DNA of 64,000 bases from Orthonyx spaldingii. Its lineage: Eukaryota; Chordata; Aves; Passeriformes; Orthonychidae. The first letter of the stretch is position 1, and every line of letters begins with the position of its first letter. Below are positions 23,743 to 35,549 of this stretch, in pieces. Location: assembly GCA_013397795.1 (NCBI GenBank), contig VZTJ01000548.1, positions 1 to 64,000 of the forward strand. The letters run 5' to 3'. Both the position numbers and the translations under genes were made by a program. The notes under the pieces were generated by a model. The model worked only from the letters and a program-made list of their open reading frames with translations, was not told where the DNA came from and made no database searches.

Positions 23743-26700
23743 ACATATTTCCTGCTTTTTGGTGGGATGGAAGGAGAAAACAGAAAGCAATTCCTCAATG
23801 TCTAACATATAATTTGTAAACAGGCTAAACTGCTTGTATTTTGTGTTCCTGTTTCATAATTCTTCTGCATTTGTATTCAAAGGTAACTCTTCAATGTCTT
23901 ACCAGGGGTAAGATTTTGTCTTAAAATATTAATGAGGGAAAAACACATATTCCAAAGAAAGGTGTTGGTAACTTTACATCACTTCTCCTAAACAATATAA
24001 TGAAACCATTTGTTAATAATATTAAAATGAGAACAATCGAACCCAATGATTACTGAAAATGGCCTCAAGCAGAGCTGAAATATTGATTCAGTGGGAAGCT
24101 GGATGCTCTTCATTATTACATCTTTCAATAGCAACTGAAAACACTTACTGCTTTGGTAAATTAGCCAGGGCAGGATGAGCACAACTAAAAATTCTGAAAA
24201 AATAAAACAAACCAAAAAATTCTGACCTGTATCCCATAATTAAATATAATTTGAAAAAAAGTTTTCTTTTTACTATTTTGTCATATTGAAAGTGCATTCT
24301 GACTAAGGGAAAGAGAAGTCTGAGTCAAAAGTGCTAACCTTTAAAGGTCCCTTTTCCAAAGGCAAGCTTGGATTTCTCAGTTGATCTACTTTGCAGCAAG
24401 CTTGGCAGATGATCTGTTTACACTGGCAGAAGAACCAGTGGTATTTTTTGTTAACTTTTGTTTGAGCTATGTCAGAACAACTGGTTCCTTGCTGGCATGC
24501 TGTAGTCAACAGAAGAGTTTTGCAGAAAGGTGATCCAGCTTTTATACCAACAGAATTTTAGCATGAAAATTGCACTACACTGCACTGCACTACAAGTTAT
24601 GTGTACACCTTTTCACTTCAACTGAGACCTGAATGAGATTAAAGGCAAGCAATTATTCAGAAGAAAAGTAGATTCAAAAATTAGTGTTCTTCTTACATCT
24701 TAGATTACACCTGAAAAGCAGTGTATCTTATCCCTTGTGGTTGGTTGTTTTTTCTCTTGTTTTATTTTGCTTTTTAAATGTCCAGCTTTGACTGAATTCT
24801 TGTAAGGTCTTGGCTTGTATAAATCTCTCAGCCCAAGGTTTGTACAAGAAAAAAATTAATGCGGAGTGAAATAGAATTTATGTTTCATTAGCTTGCAGTC
24901 CTCATATTTCTGTTTCAATGCATGTTTTTATTATTATAAGAAAATATCACACAATTCCCAACCCTGTATGACCTATGCTATTGATTATTTTGTATATCTT
25001 CATCCAAATTCCCCTTACTAGTCTTCTGTACAAAGCACACAAGGGAGATTAGAGACGTTTTCCTTATGTCAGCTTCTCTAAAGCACTCATGGGAAATTGT
25101 GGTTGGTCATTTCCAACTATAGTGGTTTCTGTCACACTCATAGCGACCCCTTCAGTGAATAATGCTGTTCACAAATTTTACAGAGACAGAAATGAACAAC
25201 CAGGACTCCAAAACTGCTTCCATTAGTTCTTTAATTAAATCTAAACTCTATAGTTCTTTTTGCTTATTAAACAGTACTCATGTTTTAATATATTCTTACA
25301 GCATATCCACTCAGTGATTTTCTTGAGTAGCCAAAGAGACACATGAACATAGACGGTCTATTTACATACTGTGTGTTAAATATTGAACATGTTCTTATTT
25401 ATTTTGTCAGTTTGATTAAACTGTGGCTGTCACCTGTCTGCTAGACAGAAAGCCCTGGTATCCTGACTTGAAAAATATGCTGATCACAAGTGGACAAATA
25501 GTGTTTCTCCCTAAATCATTTAGAGTCAGATTCTCACGAAGCCCATAACTGATGGAGTGAATGTTTGCAATCATCCTCAGATGTCTGTTCTTTTTTGGGA
25601 AAGATGTTGTTAAAAACAAAGAAAAAAATTCAAACAACAAAAAACCGCAGTTGTTTCCTCACCACATTCTGATGAGGAAATAAAATTGATGGGCTCTCTG
25701 GCATGCTGTATCTAAAGAGCTGAAGAAACTGGAGCAGCAACAGCAGACTGACTTCAAAATGTATGTTAAATACTAATTTGTGTCAGGATATTTTATCTCC
25801 TCCTTCTTCTGTTCCCCACAATCTTTTTTTTTCACAGCATGCTCACACAGCAGAAGATAATAATTAAACTACTGTGCATTGTCTGTCACTGACACACATC
25901 AGAAAATTATGAAATAAGACTGAAGAATAGCCAAAATTAACTTTTAGGCACTCAGTGTTTTTCATTAGTTTTACTGTGAATTAGGTCATTTAAAAGGTGA
26001 CATTTTATTAAAGCCAAACAGGGAACTGTAATTTCTCTTTTACAAAGGATTCAGAAATTTTGAAATTTGTTTTCCTCCCAACTTGAAACAGATTTCTTTC
26101 TTACTGTTAAAAGAAAATCTGATGTTAAAATATATATATATTTAAATCAGTCCATTCTGATCATTTGAAAAGAAATTCTTTCTGATACATTGAAAGAGAG
26201 CCAGAAACCCTCAATAGAGTTTAACACTCATGTCCTCTGAATTTCTCAGACTGCAGTATTTTTAACTCAAGTGGACTGCTCTGACAGATAGATGTTGGAA
26301 GTACTAGGATTCCCATCTGAGCCCATAATAATAAATCATGGAAATCCAGGGAGGAAAAGAGAAAATCTATTTGAGAAGAGGTGAAATAGGCTAATTGGCT
26401 CATTGAACATCTCCCAAAAAGGGTCTTGTCAACATTTCTTTTTCTCTTTCCTACTGGGAGTTTGACCAGAAGACCTCATCTCTCTGGGGAAGAGGAGCAA
26501 TGTCCTTCCTCCTTGGTGGTGGGCTGCAATACTTTTTTTGCTGATGATTGGAGTAACTGGAGTGTCACTAGGGTTCATCTCAGTTTTTAGAGCCCACAGA
26601 CAGGACCCTGAAGTGATATAGGGTGTTCACAATGCTTGTTTCAAATTGTGGATGCAATTCAGCAGTCTATAATGAACATATTTCAACAAATTAAAATTTC

Positions 26701-28460
26701 AGTGACAAATGTAATTTTTTGTACTAGTCTCCTCTGCTAATTTCTCCATCTTTTCATACATTGAAATCCACAACAACACTGATGGCTTAAAAGTATGTTT
26801 ATGTATTTCTCATTGCATACCACAAAAAATGCAATCAGAAAAGTCTGCACTCCTGGAGTAGTTAATCCAACATTTGAACATCTCCAAATATGTATTTAAA
26901 AAAAATCTATAAGCAAGGAACCCGTTTTTGGTTTCAGAGATAGCAAACTGAGAAACAAAAAATAACATGCTCATACATATGTAAATGCTGCAGAAAATTC
27001 TGGCATTAAATTCAAGTGTGCTCAGAGCTTTCAAAAACTCTGGGCTAGATTATCAAATAGCTCTTGCAGTTTTGACGTGGTTTCCCAGTTCCAAATAAAT
27101 GTCTTTATAGTCACTTAAGGACATCACACAGTATTCTGTTAAATTATTCTACAATCCCATGATATCAGGAGAAAAAAGTTTATATGTAGGACTTCAAAAC
27201 AAGACAGGACTTTGAAAAGAACTATTTGAACTATGGAAATGACTTAGCACAGTGGGTGCTCTTCCTGGCTTCCAGGATGATGGACATTTGCTTGTATTTG
27301 GCTGTTAGTACTGGACAAAACAGGGTGAAGATGGAGGGTGAGTGTTTCAAGCTGTCCCAGGGAAACATTACGCTTGTACTGTTTTTTTAATGAAACAAAA
27401 TAAGCTGTGCTGTAGGAATCTAAAATGCAGAGTTTAACTTTGAGTGTAGCAAGGTGTATTGACACCATTTTGAGCTGTCATAATTACCAGCATGTTAAAA
27501 ATTTATCTGGGCCTTGATTTCAGTGTGTGAGCACAGAATTGTCTTTTGTTTCTCCTTTTCTCGTCGTAGCTCATTTGTAATTATTACATATAATCACCAA
27601 ACAAAATGCCAAACTTTTAGTTAATTGTCTGAGTTCTTTGTTCCATAATTATATATGAAAACTAAACTCATGGTTAGAGACTGCAGTACTCTGTTATCAG
27701 TGCAACAAAACACAGGAGGAAGATTTATAGCATGCCTGGTGTTACAAATTACCTACACATGAAAGGAAGAAGAAACAGCTAATAGTGGGACTAGCTATTA
27801 AGTGTACAGCTATTCTTTCATAGCTAGGATCCCATACAGGGCTATCCACCACAGTTCAAAGCCTTCACCCACCAGTGTGATATTTACATTCACATTTGTC
27901 ATATGTTCATGCTCTTTTCTCTCTCCTGAGAAAAGTATGAGCAGTGCGTGTTTTGTTTCCATGTTTTAATTGCCTTAGGGAAAGAATCTGCCACAGATAC
28001 AAAACATTTGAATTCATCTTTCTCCAACTGTTCTTGGAAAAGAAACTAGCATGTTTATACAATACAGGACGGACTTGGCAACTGCTACATGGATGGTGCC
28101 TTCCCACAGATCACAGAGTGCCTCAGTCTATTAATGACCTAAAATCCATTCAGCAGTGCCCTTGGAAAACTTCTGTTGCTAGCAAATGCTGAATCAGAAA
28201 CACTCCCAAAACAAATCTGGTGTAAATTAACTTAATTATCTAAAGCTTCCAGGAGCCTGGGGATTTGCAACAAAGTATTTATAATTGCTGAAAAACAAGA
28301 ACTAAGTAAAAAATTAACACGTCTTCCCATATGAGCAATAAACAAGTCTTAATCATTCACGTCTCATATATGTATAACTAACAAGGATGTTAATACATAT
28401 TACAGGCTGAAACAGAGTTATTTACTTCTTACCAGGGTCAATAAAAGGTCCCAGGGTCAA

Positions 28461-28597
28461 GTCCTGGTTCCTTGAAGTCAAGGGGAGTTATATATAATTT
28501 AATGATAATGAGTATTACCTTTCTCTCTGCACCATCTCTCATAGTCTTCCATTCAACACCTGTCATTTCCATTGACTTTAGCAAAAAGATTTTTACC
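28461..28597. repeat. Possible ancient amniote dispersed repeat
   Basis: Two segments resemble halves of an old repeat I recall as common in reptile and bird DNA: GTCCTGGTTCCTTGAAGTCA (28461-28480) with AGGGGAGTT after it, and TTCCATTGACTTTAGCAAAA (28567-28586) followed by AGATTTTTACC. The two carry the complementary cores TTGAAGTCAA and ATTGACTT. About 75 bases of other sequence lie between them. The family is not named because I cannot confirm it. Confidence 0.35.
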
Positions 28598-29990
28598 TAT
28601 TTATTAATAAACTGGGTGCCAATATCTAATAACTCTCCCCATAACTATGCTGCATGTTTATTTTGTCTAAGTCTACTTGTTTGCTGTAACTCATTTGCCT
28701 CCTTCTATACAGCTGGAGATCCTGGAGATCCCAGTAGCTGAACCAAGCTGGAGCTTCATTTTACACACAATGGGGACAGACTGCGGGACATTTTTCCAGC
28801 TGACATTGATGCCATGAAAGGTGACCATAAGTGGCACAGAGCAGGTAAATAAGGAGCTGTATTTCCTTTACTTTTAGTATCATAGGAAGAAGCATAATGA
28901 CAAACAGAAGAATCATTTGTGTCTCCAGCTGGGATGTACAGCCTAAAGAAGGATCTCTCAGTTAAGCAAGTGCCAATTATGTGATGTGATACAATAAAGC
29001 TGCTGGTTTTTTTCCTTGTGAGAACACTACAATTACCATATTTCCAGATGTCTTAATATCTAGCTTCCCTCAAAACATATAAGTCCCTGAAAATAAGTAA
29101 AAAAACCCTCCAAGCCTCAAAATCAAGTTAAAATGCTCTCATAACCCTGATCGAATTCTGGGTAAGTAGCTCCAAAACAAAGCAATTAAAAAAATAAATT
29201 TAGTGAGATCAGGAGAAGGAAATTATTAAGGTGAGGTATTTGGAATAAACGTTCCATTCTATTCCATTCAACTCCATAACCTAGAGTCAGATTAACCTTC
29301 TGACAAGTAACAACCAGTGGTTTGGGGAGTGTTTTCTTGGGCCTGTTGAGCTGTTTGGGGTGTTTTCTGTATTGTGGAGCAGAATAATGGGATGGTTATC
29401 TTTCTATCTGAACAATGTCTCATGGAAGAAAGAGAGGGCTTGGATATATTTGCATTTTCTGAATTGCCCTCTATCATGCACTTCAATTTCCACTGTATTT
29501 CTCTAACAGTCATGCCCTATCTTTGTAAGTGACAAAAGCCATTAGTTGAACAACCATAACAATTCATTACCATAATTAAGGAGACTATTTAATATGTCAA
29601 AGTCTACATTTTCTAATAGATATAATTAACATAGTATTTTGCATTCCTTGAATATTCACAGTATCCCTCCAGCATGAGGTTTCTGACCCAACCAAAAGAT
29701 GAAGGGTTTTCTGATATCAACTTTTTGAATAGTCTCAAAAGTAACCTTAATAACCTATTCCATCCCTCACTGCCTATCCATTAGTGCTGCTTTTATCTCC
29801 TATCTTTTATGTCACCTCTTGGAACAATGAAGAAGAAATTGATACTCTACCCTGGAGAGTAGAGTATTGCTTCTTATCCACTAGGATGTGTGCATTTCAT
29901 GGATATCTGTCACACTACTGCTTCTCCTAATAAGTAAATGACACAGTCGTATCATTATGCATTTCTCATTTGTGAAATATCATAATGCGT
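28598..29990. other. AT-rich non-coding stretch
   Basis: No gene is recognised. It includes a splice-donor-like CAGGTAAATAAG at about 28848 and a 9-bp hairpin at 29842-29867. The 73-codon minus-strand frame at 29292-29513 shows no domain. Confidence 0.5.
29842..29867. repeat. Small perfect hairpin
   Basis: The arms ATACTCTAC (29842-29850) and GTAGAGTAT (29859-29867) pair perfectly around CCTGGAGA. Two G-T wobbles could extend the stem. No T-run follows that would suggest a functional terminator or small RNA gene. Confidence 0.8.
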
Positions 29991-30708
29991 CCAAGTACAA
30001 GGTCCTGCAGCTGGGTTGGGATGAAGGGATTGAGAGCAGCAGGAGAAGGACTTGGCTGTGCCTGTAGATGAGAAATTGACCCTGAGCCAATAACGTGCTC
30101 ACAGCCCAGAAAGCCCATCCTCTTCTGGGCTGCATTCAAAGAAGTGTGGCCAGCATGCCAAGGGAGGTGATCCCAACCCTCTACTCTGCTGTTGTGACAC
30201 CCCACCTGGATCACTGCATCCAGTTCTGGGGTTCTCAGCAGAGGAAAGGTGTGGATCTGTTGGAGTGAGTTCAGTGCAGGGCCACAAACATGGTCAGGGG
30301 GCTGGAACACCTCTTCTGTGAAGACAGGCTGAGAGAGCTGGGGGTTTTCAGCCTGGAGAAGAGAAGGCCCTGAGAGTATATTGCAGCATTTCACTACTTA
30401 AAGGGAGCTTGTAAGAAAGATGGAGAGAAACTTTCTAGCAGAACCTGTTGCAATAGGACAAAGCAAGTTTTAAAATAAGATAAATTAGATATAAGGAAGA
30501 ATTTTTTTTTTATCATGAGGGTGGTGAAACAATGAAATGAGTTGCCCAGCAATATGGCAATTATCACATCCCTGAAACATTCCAGGTCAGGTTATACAGG
30601 GTTCTGAGCAACCTGATCTAGTTGAAAACGTCTTTGCTTCTTGCAAGGGACAGAGTGGGACTAGATGATCCTTAGGAGTACCTTCCAACCCAAACTATTC
30701 TATGATAG
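29991..30708 (+). mobile_element. CR1 LINE, 3' part, plus strand
   Basis: Begins in the end of the CR1 coding region ('CCAAGTACAAGGTCCTGCAG'). It runs through 'GCATCCAGTTCTGGGGTTCT', 'GAGAGAGCTGGGGGTTTTCA' and 'GGACTAGATGATCCTTAG', and ends 'CCAACCCAAACTATTCTATG'. The order fits a standard 5'-truncated copy of about 720 bp. A T run near 30504 and scattered changes show age. The 142-codon minus-strand frame over 29966-30394 is the antisense reading of this element. Confidence 0.92.
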
Positions 30709-33700
30709 TAAGATATCAGTTTAGTGTATTTCTTTGACCCATACACCCAGACCTGCACCTGTAATCAGGATTCAATTTCTGTCTTGATACTTGTGAATAG
30801 TTACACAAACAAATATGCATGTATTATGTACTTCTTGTGTTTGTGTAGTTTATAGTACAACTCAGGCTGAAGCAGGTTTAAAAGCACACACAAAAAAAAT
30901 ATTTAGGCCTGAAAAATCCAAAGTCAAAATATGTTTGTTTGAAACGAATATGTCATTTCAAGCAAACTCCTGGTTTTGGCATTGAAGTACTTTTAGTAAA
31001 GTATATTGAACTCACAGAATATGTCTGCACATCCACTTTAACTAGGACCAGAACACTTACAAAGTCATTTGTACTTCCAAAGGGGCTGGCCCACCTCACT
31101 TATTTGTCCAAAAACCTGACTATACCTTTATTTCACAACTCTCCGAGCTGATGCTCGTCCCCAAATTGAAGGTTTTTACAATAAAATCAAACATTTTACA
31201 TTTGTATAGTGCTGCCCATCTGGTAATCTCAAAATGCAGTAAAACATTAATTAAGCCTCAGAAGTTGTTGCAAGATAATGAAGCTAAATATATTTCTTTA
31301 GCAATTAGGGTTTCCTTTATTTCACTCTCAGATGTGCATGGGTCCACTTAAGTTAATATTTCAGACAAGTGTTTCCTGCATTCCAGTCTTGGATAAGCTC
31401 TTTTTGGTCCATATAAATGCATCAGTTAATATGCAGCTGCACAAGAGATACATTAATAGTAGAGGGAAAGTTTTCCTTCTTACACAAAGATAATTTCCCA
31501 ACCACCTCCTTCTCAGCCACAATTTTAGTGGCTCAATGTAAATTCTTTTGCCTTGTCTATATGGGTAAGTAACATGCCTTCCCTTCATCTTCGGTATCTA
31601 TTGAAAGAAAAGATTTTATTCACACCAGTGAAGAAGAAACTGAGAAAATAATAATCCTTACAGGAGCTAGTCCAGTCCACATTTCACCCAGAAGGTTTTT
31701 GCCAGGAGCTGTCCATCCAAAGCAGTCACACGTGCATGTCAATCTGCAATCTGTTGAAAGTCCAATTCTCTTTCTTTTTTTTGAAACTGAAATAGCAGCC
31801 ATTTGGTAATATTACTTAAACAACTTAGAAATACTTAAAAAAAAGATTCAATGATTGTAAAAAGGTGATTAAGTAAGAGCTGATATGGAATGCACAGCAA
31901 AAGACAGTTCAAATATCCAGTCCAAAGGGGAAGAAACAAGAACTAAATTACTGGAATTTTTCAACTCCACAACGAATGAAGTCCCTGGTCTTCTCAAGTA
32001 AAGGGTTTGAAATATTTGGACCCATGCAATAGATATAAACCATCTCCTGGTTTCATAACTGGTTTTGGGGAATCTCATTTGACTTTGTTTTTCTTTTGTA
32101 AACCTAAGCAAGATTTTGTCAATTCGAGTCAAAAATTTGTCTTGAGATTCGTCACTGACATTCGTCCAAAAGAGTCTTGAAAGAACATCAGCAAAATATT
32201 TAACAATATCAAAGAATCTCCAGGTCACCTCTATAATGTCAATTTATGCCAATTCACCATGAAACACTGCACAAAACAAGGTCTGTTTGCTCTGCTTGGA
32301 GTCAGTTAGGAGATAAGGGATTGGCTGGGATACTGAAGGTGGTTCTTGGGCTGATTGATAGAGATCACAGAGGCTTAGTTCAGGGACTCCAGCCAGCTTT
32401 AAGTGACAGTAGAGCTCTCAAACTTATTCACTCAACAGAGTCCTTTAAAGGAACTGTAATTGTTTTGCTCTATAGACAGTAGAAAACTTATATCTAAAGA
32501 CGTGTGGGTCTTCTTATTTTCTCTGATGAATATATTGAGATTTTGAACATAAGCAAAAAAAAATTAGTTCAGTTTTGAGACGAGTAATTCTAAGATGCTG
32601 AATGACGATGGAACAGATGCTAACATAACAGAACAGCAAAAGGAGATAAACTTTGGAACTTTAAACAGTATCCTGTTTAAATAAGGATCACCAGTAGGGC
32701 AGTGCTTAAAATTTAGAACATAGAGGGATAAAAGCAGGAGTATTTCACTGGCATGTATCAGGGAACAGAAGAAATTAAAACAGTTTTTATTACTTTTTAT
32801 ACAGAAGAGATGAGTTTGAGGGAGACTTCAGACTGAAATGGATTAGAGAAGGAGGAAAACAAGAAAGCTGTTATAGGAAGAAGTTGCATACTACCAGTTC
32901 TAGGAGACAAAGGAAGGCTGAGGTACCTTTGAAGATATTCAACTTTAAAGGCAATTGTTTTGCAAGCCTCACATCATTTCTGCAGATAAAGTGAATGCTG
33001 AGTTGCCTTTTCCACTTCATTTGTCTTGCTTTAGAATTTTATTCTTTTGCTGTGATGGACATAAGGGTATAACTTATCTACAAAGGCAAACAGAAGGATG
33101 ACGCATATTTCTGAATCAGCTAGTAAACACCATCTGAGAAAAGGTGGGTTGGGGGCATGTGTGTATCCATGCCACATCAGTGAAAATCCCATTGTGTGAA
33201 GAGAAGGATCTTCTTCAAACCCAGGATCTCTCATTGATATATGCAATGATACAAGTCTGTGCCTGTGATGTGCTTTATAGTTTTGTGAGCCTCTCAGATG
33301 TGTAATGACAATTCATCCTTGAAATCTTGGCTTGGATGAGTCATTCATCTCTTTCTCTTCATTTGCATGTACAGAACAAGGTACATTCTTTCTTCATGTC
33401 CATTGCCCTCTGGGTTTGCTCTGCCTCATGCACACTGGCAATCTTCCTTATGTCTTTATCTAAAGCCTCTGTTCAGCACATCAGAGCTCACTGCAGGGTA
33501 GAAAGAAGACCTTGTATTTGCATATTCCCCGAGTCACAGATTTTCTTCTTTCTATGGGTTCTTATAGATCTTCTTCTCCCTCACACAGACCTGGTGTGTG
33601 GTTTCCTTTCCAGTAACCCATCCCCATCCACAAGTCACCACAGCTTTTCCAAATATGTTCTAGCCTGGTGGAACAGAGGTTTCCTAGGGACCTGTTGTCT

Positions 33701-35401
33701 CCCCCTGTTCCTGGGCACACAGTACAAGTAAGCTGTGATGAGGTGTCTGAACTGGTTCTTTACCATCCTCTGAGCAGGTCACTGGAGTGTGTGTCCTGTT
33801 GGGAACAGCTTCCCTCAAAACTCCATTCATCAGCTGTGCGAGAAGAGCAGAGTGTCCACATGCACTGAGTTCAGATTTGCTATACAGTTGGTTTAATGTC
33901 CAGGAAATAGACTATGGCTCTGTCCATTTTCAGTTAAAAATTCAAACACCTGTTATAGGAACCCATGAACAGAATTAAATGGAAATTCCAGGGTATTTTT
34001 CCATTCTAGTAAAAATAGGTAAATATTGCATTTGTTACTATGCATTAGGTCAGTAAACACCTGCCCTTACTAGACAGAAATAAGATATAAAGAATCTCTT
34101 TTTTTCAGATAAAAGGTCACAGCTGATTATTGCTGAGATATCTTAGACTTTGCAATATTTTTTCCTTTAATTTTCACCTCACAGCGAACCTCTCACACTC
34201 TTTTAGTGGTTTCCTTTTGTTCTAGGATCATTTCAGAAGTGCATGTGAGCTGGCATCATCCTATTGTGTAATTGCTGCAAATAATTCTTCCAGCCTGTTT
34301 GGGCCTTACTGACAAGAAGACAAGCTGTTTTATTTCTTTCCTCTTTGAGGATATCGTAACATGAAGAGAAAAACACCAGGCATAATGAGACAGAATTATG
34401 TTATAAATCCTCAGAGGGAAATATATTTTCTCAAAATTCTTGGCACAGAACTTTACAGAATGACCTAGCTGGTAAGTAGCAAGAGACAAAAAGTTAAGTA
34501 GCATAGTATAAACAAAATCTTACCCTAAGGAATATTAAACTGGAAAAAAAAAAAATGCCTGCACTTATCACTTAGGCATTATCCCCTTCACATTTCTCAT
34601 GTCTTTCATGCAGACATCTTTAAATTATAGAGTGCCTGATTTCATTTTTCAGTGATTTGTGTAGGATTACAATCCACTCTCTTTTGGGTTTACCTCAGGT
34701 TTGTATATTCCTCATACATGAGAGTCCTAATCTAGCACCAGCCTGCCCAAACTATATTTAATTTCCAAACCCCAGCATGGCAATAATAACTTGTCTCATG
34801 AAATCTAAAAAAATGTACTTTTTAGCAAATAATATAAATAAGTCCAGTTATATAGTTGTATCCCAAATAATGATGGTGGTTTCATTATACCCACTGCCAC
34901 AAATTTACTGCTAAATTGTAATTTGACTTCTGCAATAAGCTGTGCATAAAATGATCTCACATGAATATTCTGCAGGCTGCTTGAAATGCATTTTTAAAAT
35001 GTCTCTTAAAATAAGAAGTGTATTAGGGTGAATTAATCAATAGTAATAGAATGATGGGGGGAATGCAGACTTTTCCCCTATTTCTGCTCTAAATACCTTT
35101 TTAAAATAAAAAAATATCAGGACTTCCCTCACCATTATCTGTAAAAGTCAGTTAGAGAAAAGAATCAAATTTAAACTGATGATAAATTGAAGATAATAAA
35201 GGTTACCTCCTGTTAAGCACTCAGGAAAAGCTCAGAGATGTAGCTTGCCCACTATTCCTGTTGGAAGTCAACATTCTACTCCTAATAAATGCAAACTCAG
35301 TGATTTAAATAACACAAGGGCAAAACCACAACTTATAAAAAAACTCAAACCTTCACAGCTGAGATGAACAACAAGAAAAAGACTTGCATGTGTCAGACAC
35401 A
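30709..35401. other. AT-rich non-coding stretch
   Basis: No gene is recognised. The longest frame, 31869-32228 on the minus strand (119 codons, opened by a stop at about 32245 and read from GTG), matches no domain I know and I treat it as chance. The GC-richer patch at about 33380-33870 has overlapping frames of 63-134 codons on the plus strand with no recognisable motif. Confidence 0.45.
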
Positions 35402-35500
35402 TGGTGAGATTCTTGGGCCTGTCCTGTGCCAGGAGTTGGACTTCAATGATCCTTGTGGGTCCTTTCCCACACAGGATAATCTGTGACTCTATGATTCTAT
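35402..35500 (+). mobile_element. Short CR1 3' tail, plus strand
   Basis: About 100 bp of a CR1 3' end: 'CTGTCCTGTGCCAGGAGTTG', 'GGACTTCAATGATCCTTGTG', 'GGTCCTTTCCCACACAGGAT' and the closing TGACTCTATGATTCTAT. It is severely 5'-truncated, which is usual for CR1. Confidence 0.85.
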
Positions 35501-35549
35501 TTGTTTGTATAGAATAAATAGGATTCTATTTGTTTATATGAATAAATTT
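35493..35549. repeat. 29-bp tandem duplication at the CR1 end
   Basis: GATTCTATTTGTTTGTATAG with AATAAATAG (35493-35521) is followed at once by a near copy, GATTCTATTTGTTTATATGA with ATAAATT (35522-35549). The first copy overlaps the final bases of the CR1 tail, so the duplication arose after or during insertion. Confidence 0.8.

Larger units (their letters stand above)
20770..28460. other. Long AT-rich non-coding stretch
   Basis: About 7.7 kb with no gene. It contains an A/C-rich low-complexity patch (22049-22130), a run of five TGC units (23727-23742) and a (TA)n run at about 26130-26142. The minus-strand frames of 65-113 codons at 21997-22388 read the A/C-rich patch backwards and have Phe/Gly-rich composition as a result. 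Part of 20770-21300 may be further Tx1-like LINE sequence, too degraded for me to recognise. Confidence 0.5.

Noticed and set aside
28731..28860. Possible exon ending in GCAGGTAAATAAG
   Set aside because: Only a donor-like site is seen. The frames before it are interrupted, and the GATCCTGGAGATCC region is no known coding motif.
29966..30394. 142-codon minus-strand open frame
   Set aside because: It is the antisense reading of the plus-strand CR1.
31620..31802. 60-codon minus-strand frame with a CTCDCFGW segment, considered as a cysteine-rich exon
   Set aside because: The cysteine spacing fits no module I know, and the possible donor (CTGTAAGG) and acceptor are weak.
31869..32228. 119-codon minus-strand open frame, considered as a LINE or transposase piece
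   Set aside because: I could not place any block of it in LINE, retroviral or transposase families. It begins at GTG and its codon use is not distinctive. A translated search would decide.
33327..33731. 134-codon plus-strand open frame
   Set aside because: It is low in charged residues, has no motif, convincing splice sites or family resemblance, and other frames overlap it. A chance frame in a GC-richer patch is more likely.
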